DNA of 28,590 bases from CAYXVF01 sp964468125 (GCA_964468125.1 CAYXVF010000080.1:1-28590); one strand, 5' to 3'; positions 1 through 8,628 are shown, counted from the first letter of the stretch. Notes: generated by a model not told the origin, from the letters alone. Program-made: numbers and translations.

Positions 1-83
1 CCGCCCCGAGCGGTGACGATGATCACCAAACGCTGTGCCGAAATCGCTTCTACCGTCGCCTTTGATCTGCTCAACTGTAGGTG

Positions 84-91
84 AAGGGAGG
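84..91 (+). promoter_or_regulatory. strong Shine-Dalgarno of the universal stress protein
   Basis: The octamer AAGGGAGG lies 8 nt before the ATG at 100 and fixes that start. The 83 bases before it hold no feature I can name. Frame 1 is open from base 1 to a TGA at 82-84, so the 3' end of an upstream gene could run into this site, but the short peptide is not recognisable. Confidence 0.7.
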
Positions 92-99
92 TTTCGGTC

Positions 100-564
100 A
101 TGACAGTTGCTGCCCCCAAGCGAATTTTGGTGCCGGTGGAGCTGAGCGAGCTCGCCGAGCCGGTTCTCGACTATGCCTATTTTATGGCGAACACCTTCGG
201 ATCCGAGCTTCACGTGCTCCACGCGTGGGAGCCGCCGCGCTACGTTGGCTACGACGTGATGGTGAACGCCGGTGACCACACGCAAAAGCTGATCGAAGCG
301 ATCGAAGCGGAGGCGCAGATCGGCCTCGATGGTCTCCTCGACAAGTTCCCGCCGCCGGAAGGGCTAGACGTGAAGAAGCTCCTCAAGTCCGGTTTTGCCG
401 CCAACGTGATCGTCGACACGTGCTCCGAGGACTACGACCTGATCGTCATGGGCACCCACGGGCGTTCGGGATTGCGCCACCTGTTGGTGGGGAGCGTCGC
501 TGAGCGCACCGCGCGTTTCGCGGATGTGCCGGTGGTCATCGTGCCGACGAAAGAATCGGACTGA
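100..564 (+). CDS. universal stress protein (UspA family), single domain
   Basis: A 154-residue cytoplasmic protein of the UspA superfamily, the usual length for a single-domain member. The N-terminal strand (KRILVPVEL, residues 7-15) is typical of the fold. The nucleotide-binding signature G-x2-G-x9-G-S is intact (G118, G121, G131, S132 in MGTHGRSGLRHLLVGS), so this should be an ATP-binding type of Usp. The C-terminal strand VPVVIVP closes the fold. The family is linked to survival under starvation, low oxygen or oxidative stress; the precise role here is unknown. The start is set by a very strong Shine-Dalgarno. The last 29 nt overlap the convergent Asp-box gene on the other strand, with no terminator between them. 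Confidence 0.93.
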   Translation: MTVAAPKRILVPVELSELAEPVLDYAYFMANTFGSELHVLHAWEPPRYVGYDVMVNAGDHTQKLIEAIEAEAQIGLDGLLDKFPPPEGLDVKKLLKSGFAANVIVDTCSEDYDLIVMGTHGRSGLRHLLVGSVAERTARFADVPVVIVPTKESD

Positions 565-2317
565 GATTCGCCGGGTCTAGGTCGGAGAAGCGCTCGCCGG
601 TGATCGAGTGCAGGTAGGCCGCAGCCTCGCGCTGTCGAATGCGAAGATAGATCCGCTGCTTTTCCGAGAGCGAGGGGTCATCGAGCTTTCGACTCGCACG
701 CTCGAAGTTCTGGTAGGCCTCCTTCACGCGTTCCACCAGACGAAAGCGCAAGCGCTCGAGGTCGCGCCAGAAGACGTTTGTCTGCCGTGCATCTTGAATC
801 AGGTTGTTCAGGTCCCAGGCGAAGAATACCTGCCACTGAATTGACGACAGCTCATCCTCGCCGTTGAACGCGACCGGGGTGATGATGCCATCGAGTGCGT
901 TTCGCCGGCCGTTTCGAGTGAAGCCTTCGTTGCTCACGAGTCCCGCCACGACTTCCGGCATCAAGGAGCGGAATCGCAGAACGTTGCGCGTGGTAGCGAG
1001 TTGGCCGGCGGTCAGCTCGAAGCGATCGAGCGCCGTGTGGATCACCGTGTCCAGCGACGTACGCCTGTAGTCTTTGAGGATGTCGTTGCGACGGCTGTAG
1101 GCGTCCTGGAGGAGCTTGGTGCCCACCCGCCTCAGCTGACGGGTGTCGACGCGCGTGCTCGGTAGTTGCGGGGTCTTGCGCCAGATGAAGCGGCTCCCGT
1201 TCACGATCATCTGCTCCGGGTCCGCGCTGTTGCGCGAGATCCGTCCGATCGGATCGGTGGTAGAGGTGCGGAAGACCACACGAAAGTCCTGACCTTCATT
1301 GTCAGACCAGAACACCGTGGTGCCGGTCACGACGACGACGGTCCGGCCGTCGACCGCGGCAGATTGAATCGGCTCGCGGGAAAAGATCTCCCCGGGAAAG
1401 CGTCGGATCGAGTTCGTGTTGACGTCGCACAACAGAACACCGTCACCAGTGATCGCACCGACGAGGCGGTCCGAGGGGATGATCATATAGCGGACCTCGT
1501 CGGCCTCGACGCTGTCGCCGTGGATGTAGCAGATCTCGCGAAAGCCCCCGTCTTCGTTTTCGTAGAACAGCTGGTCGCCCTGGATCACGAGCAGGTAGCC
1601 GTTCCCGAGGAACGCGGCGATATCGACGGCGTCCGCGGTGCGCGGGAGCGGGTTGCCGTAGTAGTGAAAGGACGCGCCGTTGTTGAGGGTTTCGAGAATT
1701 CCGCGGTCCGTATTCAGGATGAAGCGCCCGGGGGTGGTGGAATCACAGGAGAGCCAGCGCACGCGCTCCCGGTTCCCGGTGGGGCCGATCGGGAGTTGGT
1801 CCCAGAATACACCGTCCTGGGTTCGCCAAATTCCGACACCGGTTTTGACGTATAGGTAGTCGTGACAGGAGTAGAAGCGCTGAACCTCCACGGTGGTCCG
1901 GGCGGAAGGGCTCAAAAGCGAGGAGAGCAGCGGCGTCGAGCGCTCGCGCGGGCGGTCCCGTACCTGGCCGGCCAAGTCTTCCGTTTGACGGGCTCGGCCG
2001 ACCCGGTCGCCCGGAGCCAATTCGCGTCCCAAACCGCGGGCCAAGTCATTGAGGTAGGGGGACCGCCGGTTCGCCAGGCGCGGTTGCACGAGTGGCTCCG
2101 CGTCGATCGGCCGAAAGGTCTCGCGATAGGTCAGGCCGTTGTCCTGGCTTCGGAGAATGTAGCCGTCCCAGGTCCCGACCCAGATCTCTTCCACCTCGGG
2201 CCCATATTGGACCGACGTGATGCGGTCCCCCGGCGCGAGAGGCGGGGACACATCAACCCAAAATTGGCGGTCGCTCGCATCCGCGGCGAGCGCTGCGACG
2301 AGGAGTACAGTGATCAT
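536..2317 (-). CDS. secreted Asp-box (BNR) repeat protein, probable beta-propeller with helical C-terminus
   Basis: A 593-residue protein of unknown function. Three segments match the Asp-box pattern [ST]-x-[DN]-x-G-x-x-[FYW]: SQDNGLTY (57-64), TLNNGASF (210-217) and SDNEGQDF (338-345). A near match, TQDGVFW, lies at 166-172. This points to a sialidase/VPS10-like beta-propeller over about residues 20-380. Residues 400-593 are rich in charged helices and lack Asp boxes. The N-terminus MITVLLVAALAADA looks like a short signal peptide with no positive n-region. Upstream codons in frame would encode Arg-rich residues before a stop, but none is a usual start codon, so ATG at 2317 is kept. Asp boxes occur in glycosidases but are not catalytic, so no enzyme activity is claimed. 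Confidence 0.75.
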   Translation of the reverse strand: MITVLLVAALAADASDRQFWVDVSPPLAPGDRITSVQYGPEVEEIWVGTWDGYILRSQDNGLTYRETFRPIDAEPLVQPRLANRRSPYLNDLARGLGRELAPGDRVGRARQTEDLAGQVRDRPRERSTPLLSSLLSPSARTTVEVQRFYSCHDYLYVKTGVGIWRTQDGVFWDQLPIGPTGNRERVRWLSCDSTTPGRFILNTDRGILETLNNGASFHYYGNPLPRTADAVDIAAFLGNGYLLVIQGDQLFYENEDGGFREICYIHGDSVEADEVRYMIIPSDRLVGAITGDGVLLCDVNTNSIRRFPGEIFSREPIQSAAVDGRTVVVVTGTTVFWSDNEGQDFRVVFRTSTTDPIGRISRNSADPEQMIVNGSRFIWRKTPQLPSTRVDTRQLRRVGTKLLQDAYSRRNDILKDYRRTSLDTVIHTALDRFELTAGQLATTRNVLRFRSLMPEVVAGLVSNEGFTRNGRRNALDGIITPVAFNGEDELSSIQWQVFFAWDLNNLIQDARQTNVFWRDLERLRFRLVERVKEAYQNFERASRKLDDPSLSEKQRIYLRIRQREAAAYLHSITGERFSDLDPANLSPILSSAR

Positions 2318-2448
2318 GGCAGTTTGAGCCCAGGAAAGACGAGCTCTTCGCTATTGTCGGCGGGAACGGGGATCAGTTGCGGCGATGGGAGTCCCACGTC
2401 TCATTTTCTGGGCGTTCGCGAGCGTGCAGGCTTCGTCCGAAGAAGAAG

Positions 2449-2492
2449 CGAAAACGAAAACGGGGGCTCATCCGTCGAGTGGATGAGCCCCC
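2449..2492 (-). terminator. rho-independent terminator of the fasciclin-domain gene
   Basis: Perfect 12-bp stem (2462-2473 with 2481-2492) and a 7-nt loop. Read on the minus strand it is followed by GTTTTCGTTTTC, a T-rich tract. It lies about 50 nt past the stop of the fasciclin gene and before the Asp-box gene on the same strand, so those two genes are probably separate transcripts. Confidence 0.85.
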
Positions 2493-2540
2493 GCCCTATA
2501 AAATCGTCGCAGGCGAACGCGCCTGCCTCTACGCTAGTGC

Positions 2541-3681
2541 TTAGATATCATCTTCCGGCAGCCCGAGAGCGGCAGCGGTCGCCTCGTCCAGAATCACCTG
2601 GTCGATGACGTGTGCCACGCCGTTGGCCGCGGGGACATCAGCAAGAACGANNNNNNNNNNNNNNNNNNNNNNNNNNNNNNNNNNNNNNNNNNNNNNNNNN
2701 NNNNNNNNNNNNNNNNNNNNNNNNNNNNNNNNNNNNNNNNNNNNNNNNNNCGTCACCATCGAAGTCGCCGTCGGTGTCGAGGTCGAGGGCCGCCACAAAC
2801 GCCGCATTGTTCGGCGCGAAGACCGTGAACGGACCGTCGCCGGTGAGCAGCGCTGCGAGGTCGGCGCTATCGGCCTGCGTACCGTTCGCGTCGATGTAGG
2901 TGATCACCGTGAGCAGGCTGCTCAGGTCGGCGGTCGCCGCGACGAGCTCGACGAGGTTCGGGTCGTCTTCCGGCAGCGAGAGCGCGGCAGCGGTCGCCTC
3001 GTCGAGGATGATTTGGTCGATGACGTGGGCCACGCCGTTGGACGCGGAGACATCGGCGCCCACAACCGTCGCGGGCGCTGCGTTGTAGCTTCCCGAGACC
3101 ACCACACCGCTCGTGGTGTCCACGAGAATGCCGTAGTCCTCTGCGTCATATGTACCCGCCAGGGTGTCGATCTGCTGACCGTTGCTCAGGTCCGTGCTCA
3201 GCACCCGACCGGCCGCCGCATGGTTGGCTACGACCAGGTAGAGTGCGTTGGCGGTGTTCGCTGCCCCACCGAGCGCGGTCTCGAGCGCGGTCACGTCGTC
3301 ACCATCGAAGTCACCGTCGGTGTCGAGGTCGAGGGCCGCCGCAAACGCTGCGTTGTTCGGTGCGAAGACCGTGAACGGACCGGTTCCGGAGAGAAGGGTT
3401 GCAAGGTCGGCGCTGTCGGCCTGCGAGCCATTGTCGTCGATGTAGCTGATCACCGTGAGCAGGCTGCTCAGGTCGGCGGTCGAGGCCACGATTTCGACGA
3501 GGCTCGGGTCACCCGTGTTCCCGTTGCCGTTCCCATTGTCGTTGTCGTTCCCGTTCCCGTTGTTGTTATTGTTGTCGGTGACGTTGTTGTTGGTACCGTT
3601 TTCTTCGTCGTCGTCACCGCAGGCCGCGGTGAACGCGAGACACGCCACGAGCGCGGCGGTCGTCCACTTTGAGAATCGCAT
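2541..3681 (-). CDS. lipoprotein with tandem FAS1 (fasciclin) domains, interrupted by an assembly gap
   Basis: Probable lipoprotein: signal peptide MRFSKWTTAALVACLAFTAA with C21 as the lipidated Cys (the -3 residue is Thr, so the lipobox is weak). A low-complexity Asn/Gly/Asp linker spans about 25-57. FAS1 domain 1 covers about 59-240, with the H1-like motif GPFTVFAPNNAAF (101-113) and the H2-like motif NGVAHVIDQIIL (215-226). A second FAS1 domain begins near 242, is cut by 100 N (2651-2750), and resumes in another frame as DVPAANGVAHVIDQVIL, ending PEDDI at the TAA (2541-2543). The frame change is explained by the placeholder length. FAS1 domains mediate adhesion or matrix contact. Each domain carries DLDTDGDFDGD, like an EF-hand loop. 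With a 231-nt gap the protein would be 423 aa. Confidence 0.85.
2651..2750. other. assembly gap (100 N) inside the second FAS1 domain
   Basis: Exactly 100 N, the conventional placeholder for a gap of unknown size. The two flanks are in different frames. Alignment of domain 2 to domain 1 predicts 231 missing nt, a multiple of three, as the frame requires. Confidence 0.95.
2751..2964 (-). repeat. intragenic direct repeat, copy in FAS1 domain 2
   Basis: About 214 bp that aligns without gaps to 3297-3510, roughly 85-90% identical by eye. It encodes the N-terminal half of FAS1 domain 2. A second repeated segment joins about 2551-2645 (end of domain 2) and 2966-3060 (end of domain 1). Confidence 0.85.
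3297..3510 (-). repeat. intragenic direct repeat, copy in FAS1 domain 1
   Basis: Partner of 2751-2964, offset 546 bp. It encodes the N-terminal half of domain 1, including the FTVFAPNNAAF motif and the Asp-rich loop. Confidence 0.85.
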
Positions 3682-3918
3682 TCAAGACTCACTTTCTCTG
3701 AACTCGGCCGAACTCCATCCGCCGACTCCACTGGTGTTACGAGGGAGCGTTACGCCGTCCCGCACGGCCTCTATTCAAGAGCCGGGCCAACTGCGAAAGC
3801 GCACTTAGAAGCGAGCTGTGCAGCAGGGCTGTCACATCGATGGGACAGGTGTCCGGGCGCGGTGTCTCATGCGCGCGACAGGCTGACGATGATTGGCGGG
3901 CCGATGCGCCGGAATTCG

Positions 3919-4536
3919 CTAGCCGGGTGGTGGCGGAACCACGGAAATATCCGGTTCATCGTCTCGAGCGACCAGAAACAGGGTCAGCACTCCGGCGACC
4001 ACCGTGGCCGCGGCCGCGATCCAGACCGCGGGACGCTCGTACCAAGGGGTCGGCGCCTGATAGAAAGCCGCGAGCTGGTCCGTCGCCGCGAGCAGGCCGG
4101 CGTCGACACCGTCACCGACTTCATCTTCCAGAATACTCTGCACCGTTTGCTCCATCGCCGCCTGCTCTACGTCGAAGGTCTGGATCCGGATCACGGTGGT
4201 CGTTCCGAGCCGGCCGACGCGGTAGAGCACCAGAGTGTCGACGGACGCCTCGCGTCCGAGCCGTTGCAGACAGGCGAGGTCGTCGGCGCAGGCGGAGTCG
4301 ACAGATTCATCGCCGGCTCGCAGATCGAGGCGGGGCACCTCGCTCCATCGCTCCACGATCAAGGCATCGACGCGATCCGAGTCCGCTGGAGGCGTCGGGA
4401 TCCAGACGATGGGCAAGAGCAGGGCTGTTGCGGGTGCCGGCGCTCGCGAATCAGGCGATGTATGCGCGCACCCGATGAGAACACACATGCTGATAGCGAC
4501 TAAACGTTGCGCGTGGCTTGGGGTTACCGCAAGCAT
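3919..4536 (-). CDS. small lipoprotein with a C-terminal transmembrane helix
   Basis: A 205-residue protein I cannot assign to a named family. Counting from ATG 4536, a signal peptide ends in the lipobox LIGC (C23). Residues 24-165 form a soluble domain with a Cys pair (SACADDLACLQRLG) and a segment ending in RIQTFDVEQAAMEQ. A hydrophobic helix follows (about 170-189, AVWIAAAATVVAGVLTLFLV), then a short Pro-rich tail. A lipid anchor plus a C-terminal helix suggests a periplasmic domain tethered at both ends. The ATG is preferred to the TTG one codon upstream because AGAGGG sits about 6 nt before it. It is divergent from the FHA-sigma54 activator with only 40 nt between the starts, so the two may share regulation. 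Confidence 0.65.
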   Translation of the reverse strand: MLAVTPSHAQRLVAISMCVLIGCAHTSPDSRAPAPATALLLPIVWIPTPPADSDRVDALIVERWSEVPRLDLRAGDESVDSACADDLACLQRLGREASVDTLVLYRVGRLGTTTVIRIQTFDVEQAAMEQTVQSILEDEVGDGVDAGLLAATDQLAAFYQAPTPWYERPAVWIAAAATVVAGVLTLFLVARDDEPDISVVPPPPG

Positions 4537-4576
4537 CAAGAGCCCTCTTCGTTCTCAGGCCGGGACTAGCACGACT

Positions 4577-5923
4577 ATGACGGGAGAAGAATCCGCCGCA
4601 AGAACTCGCATGCTGAACCGAGATGCCCGTTCCCTTTGGGTACATCAAGACGTGGGTCTTCGTGTTCAAACGGGCAGACAAGAAGGGGAGTTCTTCGAGC
4701 TGGTACCCGGAATCACGCGCGTCGGGAGCGGTTCCGACGTCGAGATCCATCTCGATGATGAGGCGGTGAGCGCCCTCCACTGTGAGGTGGAGCTCAACGA
4801 GCGCGGGCTCATCCTGCGCGATCTCGGTAGCACAAACGGCACACGTGTCGACCGGGTGCGAATCGAGCGTGCTCATCTGCACGCAGGCGCCGTCGTCGCC
4901 GTGGGCGAAACCGCACTACAGGTCGAGATCGGGGAATCCGAGAGCGAGGTCGAGCTCTCGAACCGCACCAATTTCGGCGGTTTGCTCGGCCACTCCCCGG
5001 TGATGCGCTCGGTTTTTGCGACGCTAGAGCAGGTTGCGAAGACCGACGCCACCGTCCTCCTCCACGGTGAATCCGGCACGGGCAAGGAGGTCGCTGCCCG
5101 CGCCTTGCACTCGCAGTCGTCCCGACGCGACGGTCCCTTCGTCGTTTTTGACTGCGGCGCCGCTCCCGAAAACCTGATCGAGAGCCTCCTCTTTGGCCAT
5201 CAGAAAGGCGCATTCACCGGGGCCACCGAGGCCCGCACCGGCGTCTTTGAGGAGGCCGATGGGGGCACTCTCCTGTTGGACGAGATCGGCGAGCTGCCCC
5301 TGCTCCTGCAGCCGAAGCTTCTCCGCGCGCTCGAAACCAAGAGTGTTCAGCGCCTGGGCGAGTCGAAGCAGCGCGCGTGCGATGTACGAATCGTCGCCGC
5401 CACCAATCGAAATCTGGCTCAGGAGGTCCGTGAGGGGAATTTTCGCGAAGACCTTTTCTTCCGACTCTCGGTGATTAGCCTACGGCTACCAGCGCTTAGG
5501 GAACGTCGCGAGGAAGTCCCACGCTTGGCCTCGCACTTCCTGATGCAGCTGAGGGGGGACGATGCTCCGGAACTGTCCGAAGAAACACTCCGGCTCCTTC
5601 AGGCCCACGAGTGGCCGGGGAACGTGCGCGAACTGCGCAATGTGGTGGAGCGTCTCGTCACGCTCCCGCATCTCTCCGCCGACGAGGCGATCGGATCCGG
5701 CACCTTTGGCCCGGGGGAAGCGTCTCCAACGCACCCTCTTGCCGTTCACCTCCCCTTTCATGAGTCCAAGGAGCGCTGCCTCGAGACCTTTGAGCGGACG
5801 TACCTCGAGCATTGGCTCAGGGAGTGCGACGGAAATGTCTCCGAGGTGGCCCGCTGCACCGGCATTGCACGCCAGAGCGTGCATCGGTTGTTGAAGAAAC
5901 ATGGCCTCGGTTCACCTCATTGA
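4577..5923 (+). CDS. FHA-domain sigma54-dependent transcriptional activator
   Basis: A 448-residue enhancer-binding protein. An N-terminal FHA domain (about 28-118) carries RVGSGSDVEIHLDD and LGSTNGTRVD, the phosphothreonine-binding loops. The AAA+ domain (about 134-365) has Walker A GESGTGKE (164-171), the sigma54-contact loop GAFTGA (211-216), Walker B TLLLDE (231-236), FREDLFFRL (289-297) and WPGNVREL (346-353). A Fis-type HTH lies at about 418-441 (NVSEVARCTGIARQSVHRLL). The protein should remodel sigma54-RNA polymerase when the FHA domain binds a phosphorylated partner, rather than through a two-component receiver. The ATG at 4577 gives a short leader before the FHA domain but has a poor Shine-Dalgarno; ATG 4610 is an alternative. 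The 3' end overlaps the kinase gene by 23 nt. Confidence 0.92.
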   Translation: MTGEESAARTRMLNRDARSLWVHQDVGLRVQTGRQEGEFFELVPGITRVGSGSDVEIHLDDEAVSALHCEVELNERGLILRDLGSTNGTRVDRVRIERAHLHAGAVVAVGETALQVEIGESESEVELSNRTNFGGLLGHSPVMRSVFATLEQVAKTDATVLLHGESGTGKEVAARALHSQSSRRDGPFVVFDCGAAPENLIESLLFGHQKGAFTGATEARTGVFEEADGGTLLLDEIGELPLLLQPKLLRALETKSVQRLGESKQRACDVRIVAATNRNLAQEVREGNFREDLFFRLSVISLRLPALRERREEVPRLASHFLMQLRGDDAPELSEETLRLLQAHEWPGNVRELRNVVERLVTLPHLSADEAIGSGTFGPGEASPTHPLAVHLPFHESKERCLETFERTYLEHWLRECDGNVSEVARCTGIARQSVHRLLKKHGLGSPH

Positions 5924-7544
5924 GCAGGTCTTCGACCGCTACCAGCCCGAAGAGCGGCTCGCCGTTGGCGGTATGAGCGAGGTCTATCGCGCTCGCGATC
6001 GGGTCGACGGTCGGCAGGTCGCGCTGAAGGTGTTGCTCCCGCAATACGCGAACGACCTCGAAACCCGAGCGGCGATCGAACGCGAAGCCGAGATTCAGCA
6101 AAGCCTCTCGCATCCAAACCTCGTGCGTTTGCTCGAGCTCGGCAGCCACGGGTCGACCACCTATCTCGTACTCGAGTGGGTGCCGGGTTTGACGCTGGCC
6201 GAGCTCATCCAGAAGAACCAACCCAACGCGCTAGGTCCGACCGTGGCATCGTACATCGGGGTTCGGATTCTCGAAGCGTTGGAGGCGATCCACGGCGCAC
6301 GAAACAGCGACGGTACGCGGCGTGGCATCGTCCATCGGGACATCAAACCGAGCAACGTGATAATCACCCCAGACGGCCGGGTGAAAGTATGCGACTTCGG
6401 CATCGCGCGGCAGGGTGATCATACGCCCACGCGCACGGGAACCATCAAAGGCAGCCTGGCCTACCTCGCTCCCGAGCAAGCCACTCAGTCCTCCGTCGAC
6501 GCGCGGACGGACCTCTATCTCACGGGACTTCTGCTCTTCGAGATTCTGACCGGTGTCCGCTATCTCGAGGGGGAGCGGGAGGTCGAGCTAGTGCGCGCCG
6601 CCGAAAACCCTCCCGTTCGCAAACCCTCCGATTGGGGCGCGAGCCGAAAATGGGACCGTCTGCTCGGACGCGCTTTGGCGCGCTTTCCAGAAGAGCGCTT
6701 CAAGAGTGCTGAGGGCTTTCGCAGCGCCTTAGAGACGCTCGGCGCGTCCCCAGAGTGGAGCGCACTCGGTCTCGATCACCATTTCGATTCCGCCCCACTG
6801 ACGATCGCTCCTACGGAGACGCCGCGGAGCCGACGCCGTTGGTTCCTCGCAGCCGCAGGAGTCCTCGCGACCGCGGGTTTCATCGTCGGGCTGCGGTCCG
6901 AGTTTGAACCTTCTCTGCCGCCCGCTCCTTCGCCAATCGCGTCCCGATCGTCTGAGACGGATTCGAGGCCCGCAAAACCTGAAGCGTCCGCTCCGTCGGT
7001 CTCCGACACGCCGACCGATCCCCCGCCCTCGATCGCCCTCGCTCACGCGGGCGACGCAGAAGCCCCGCCCGCGCCCCGTGAGCAGACGACGAAACCCACG
7101 CGTTCGAAACGGGGCGTTGCCTCGCCAAGGGCTGAGCCCGCGTTGCCAAAAGCCGAGCCCACTTCCACCGCGGAGCCCTCGGCCGAGCCAACGGCGCCCG
7201 AGCCTCCCGCCGTCGCACCCGAAGCGGTGGATCCCCGCAAAGCCCTCGATGACGCAATCGGCCGGCTGCGAGCCCGAGGCCTCGGCTTGGTCGATCTCGA
7301 CCCGGCCCTGCGCCGACAGGTCATGGAATGCGCGCAAGACTGCGATGCGCTCGTGGCGGCTCTCGACGTCGTGTGGATCGACCGCGCGCTCATCGAACGG
7401 AAACTCGCTCGACTGCAAGGCGCGATCCCACCGGACGTCGACCCGGAGATCAAGAAAATCAGTGGCCTCGCGCTCCAAGCCTTCTTCGACGGCCGCTTGA
7501 ACGAAGCCAACCGATATTTGAATCAGCTCGAGAGTGAACTTTAG
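5901..7544 (+). CDS. transmembrane Ser/Thr protein kinase (Hanks type)
   Basis: A 547-residue kinase. Catalytic domain at about 13-280: glycine loop AVGGMSEVYRA (21-31), lysine K43 in VALKV, a helix-C Glu near 62-64, HRDIKPSN (145-152; D147), DFG (165-167) and APE (190-192). The activation loop is rich in Thr (HTPTRTGTIKGS). One membrane helix lies at about 314-331. After it come a Pro/Ala/Glu-rich linker (about 335-440) and a helical C-terminal domain, which should be extracytoplasmic. This matches PknB-like receptor kinases, although the outer domain is not PASTA. The ATG lies inside the preceding gene, so translation is probably coupled. Its FHA-bearing neighbour is the obvious candidate substrate or partner (inference). 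The stop is 4 nt from that of the convergent lipoprotein gene. Confidence 0.93.
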   Translation: MASVHLIEQVFDRYQPEERLAVGGMSEVYRARDRVDGRQVALKVLLPQYANDLETRAAIEREAEIQQSLSHPNLVRLLELGSHGSTTYLVLEWVPGLTLAELIQKNQPNALGPTVASYIGVRILEALEAIHGARNSDGTRRGIVHRDIKPSNVIITPDGRVKVCDFGIARQGDHTPTRTGTIKGSLAYLAPEQATQSSVDARTDLYLTGLLLFEILTGVRYLEGEREVELVRAAENPPVRKPSDWGASRKWDRLLGRALARFPEERFKSAEGFRSALETLGASPEWSALGLDHHFDSAPLTIAPTETPRSRRRWFLAAAGVLATAGFIVGLRSEFEPSLPPAPSPIASRSSETDSRPAKPEASAPSVSDTPTDPPPSIALAHAGDAEAPPAPREQTTKPTRSKRGVASPRAEPALPKAEPTSTAEPSAEPTAPEPPAVAPEAVDPRKALDDAIGRLRARGLGLVDLDPALRRQVMECAQDCDALVAALDVVWIDRALIERKLARLQGAIPPDVDPEIKKISGLALQAFFDGRLNEANRYLNQLESEL

Positions 7545-7548
7545 CGCA

Positions 7549-8628
7549 CTAGAGGCAGATCCCAGACGCTTCGTCGCAGCTCAGCCCCGCCGCACATCCC
7601 CCGAAATCGCCGTAGCTTCGGCAATCGACCCGGCAGGTGGCCGATTCGGTGTCGCAGACGTAGCCGTCTGCACAGCTCGAGCTGAGGCACGAGTCGGGCA
7701 CACACTGACCTGCTTCGCAGCGCAACCGCCCGGAGCGAAAGTCTGGGCATTCGAGCACCGCGGCTTCTTCGTGGCACCAACGCCACGGGTAGTCTCCGCA
7801 ACCGTCTCCGGGCTCGACGAAGAATTCGGTCGCGAATACCTGCTCGCCCCCGACCCGGGGGTCTTGGTCGAGGGGCATTCCATCGTCGTCTTGCACGCCT
7901 CCCCCGAGCCAGATCCGATAGTGGGCACGCTCTTCTGGCACGTCCCCAAAGGCCAATCGAATGACGGGGCCGTCGACATCAAAGGTGACCGGAAGGGAGA
8001 GGCCGAGGTCGAGCCGTTCCACGATCAGGTTCTCGCCGGCGACCACACTCGTGGGCGAAATCGCTTTCGAGAGCAGGAGCAAGGCCACCCCCGCGCGACA
8101 CGTCACCTCTCTCGAAGCAGGGAACGCTTCGAGTACCCGCGGCGGTAGCAACCGCGACTTGAGGTTGAACTGAATCGGGAGCGAGGTTTGCTCTCCTTCG
8201 GAGAAAGACACACTCGACACCCCGCCGGCGGCGACGATCGCCTGTTCAGCGTCGATGCCCTCCAGGCGAATGTCCAGGGGGCCGTTCGGCAAGCCACCGC
8301 GCTCCAAGCGCACGGTGGGTAAGTTGTCCGCGTCCACCGGCGTATCGATGACGAGCTCGAGATCCGGGTCCGCGTCGACGTCCGCGATGCGAAACCCGTC
8401 CCCTTCGGTGGCATCCGCGGGCCCATAGAGTCCATCCGGTCGGTCGACGATGATGCGCACCGAATCCACCCAGGCCGCGACCTGTTGGGGGCTGTTCAGG
8501 TTGAGGTCCTGGACCAACTGTAGGTCCAGGGCCGTGGCGCCATCACCGCAGGCCGCTGTGATGACGAGCGCGGCACATGCAATTCCTCGGACAACGATCC
8601 GCATGGAGAAGCGGTCTTCACGATTCAT
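7549..8628 (-). CDS. lipoprotein with Cys-rich C-terminal tail
   Basis: A 359-residue probable lipoprotein of unknown function. The signal peptide runs to C27 (LVITAAC followed by GDG), with Thr at -3 as in the fasciclin protein. Residues 30-260 look like an all-beta secreted region with no recognised motif. From about 275 onward Cys becomes frequent, with spacings such as CVPDSCLSSSCADGYVCD and CRSYGDFGGCAAGLSCD, the disulfide-rich style common in myxobacterial cell-surface lipoproteins. ATG 8628 has GAGGG 14 nt upstream, a long spacing. ATG 8604 (MRIVVRG) would give a neater signal peptide but has no better ribosome site. It is convergent with the kinase gene, 4 nt apart. Confidence 0.75.
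   Translation of the reverse strand: MNREDRFSMRIVVRGIACAALVITAACGDGATALDLQLVQDLNLNSPQQVAAWVDSVRIIVDRPDGLYGPADATEGDGFRIADVDADPDLELVIDTPVDADNLPTVRLERGGLPNGPLDIRLEGIDAEQAIVAAGGVSSVSFSEGEQTSLPIQFNLKSRLLPPRVLEAFPASREVTCRAGVALLLLSKAISPTSVVAGENLIVERLDLGLSLPVTFDVDGPVIRLAFGDVPEERAHYRIWLGGGVQDDDGMPLDQDPRVGGEQVFATEFFVEPGDGCGDYPWRWCHEEAAVLECPDFRSGRLRCEAGQCVPDSCLSSSCADGYVCDTESATCRVDCRSYGDFGGCAAGLSCDEASGICL

Noticed and set aside
2605..3672. Long plus-strand frame across the fasciclin gene, with repeated Val/Asp-rich segments
   Set aside because: Its repeats mirror the FAS1 repeats on the minus strand; the minus frame has a signal peptide and FAS1 motifs.
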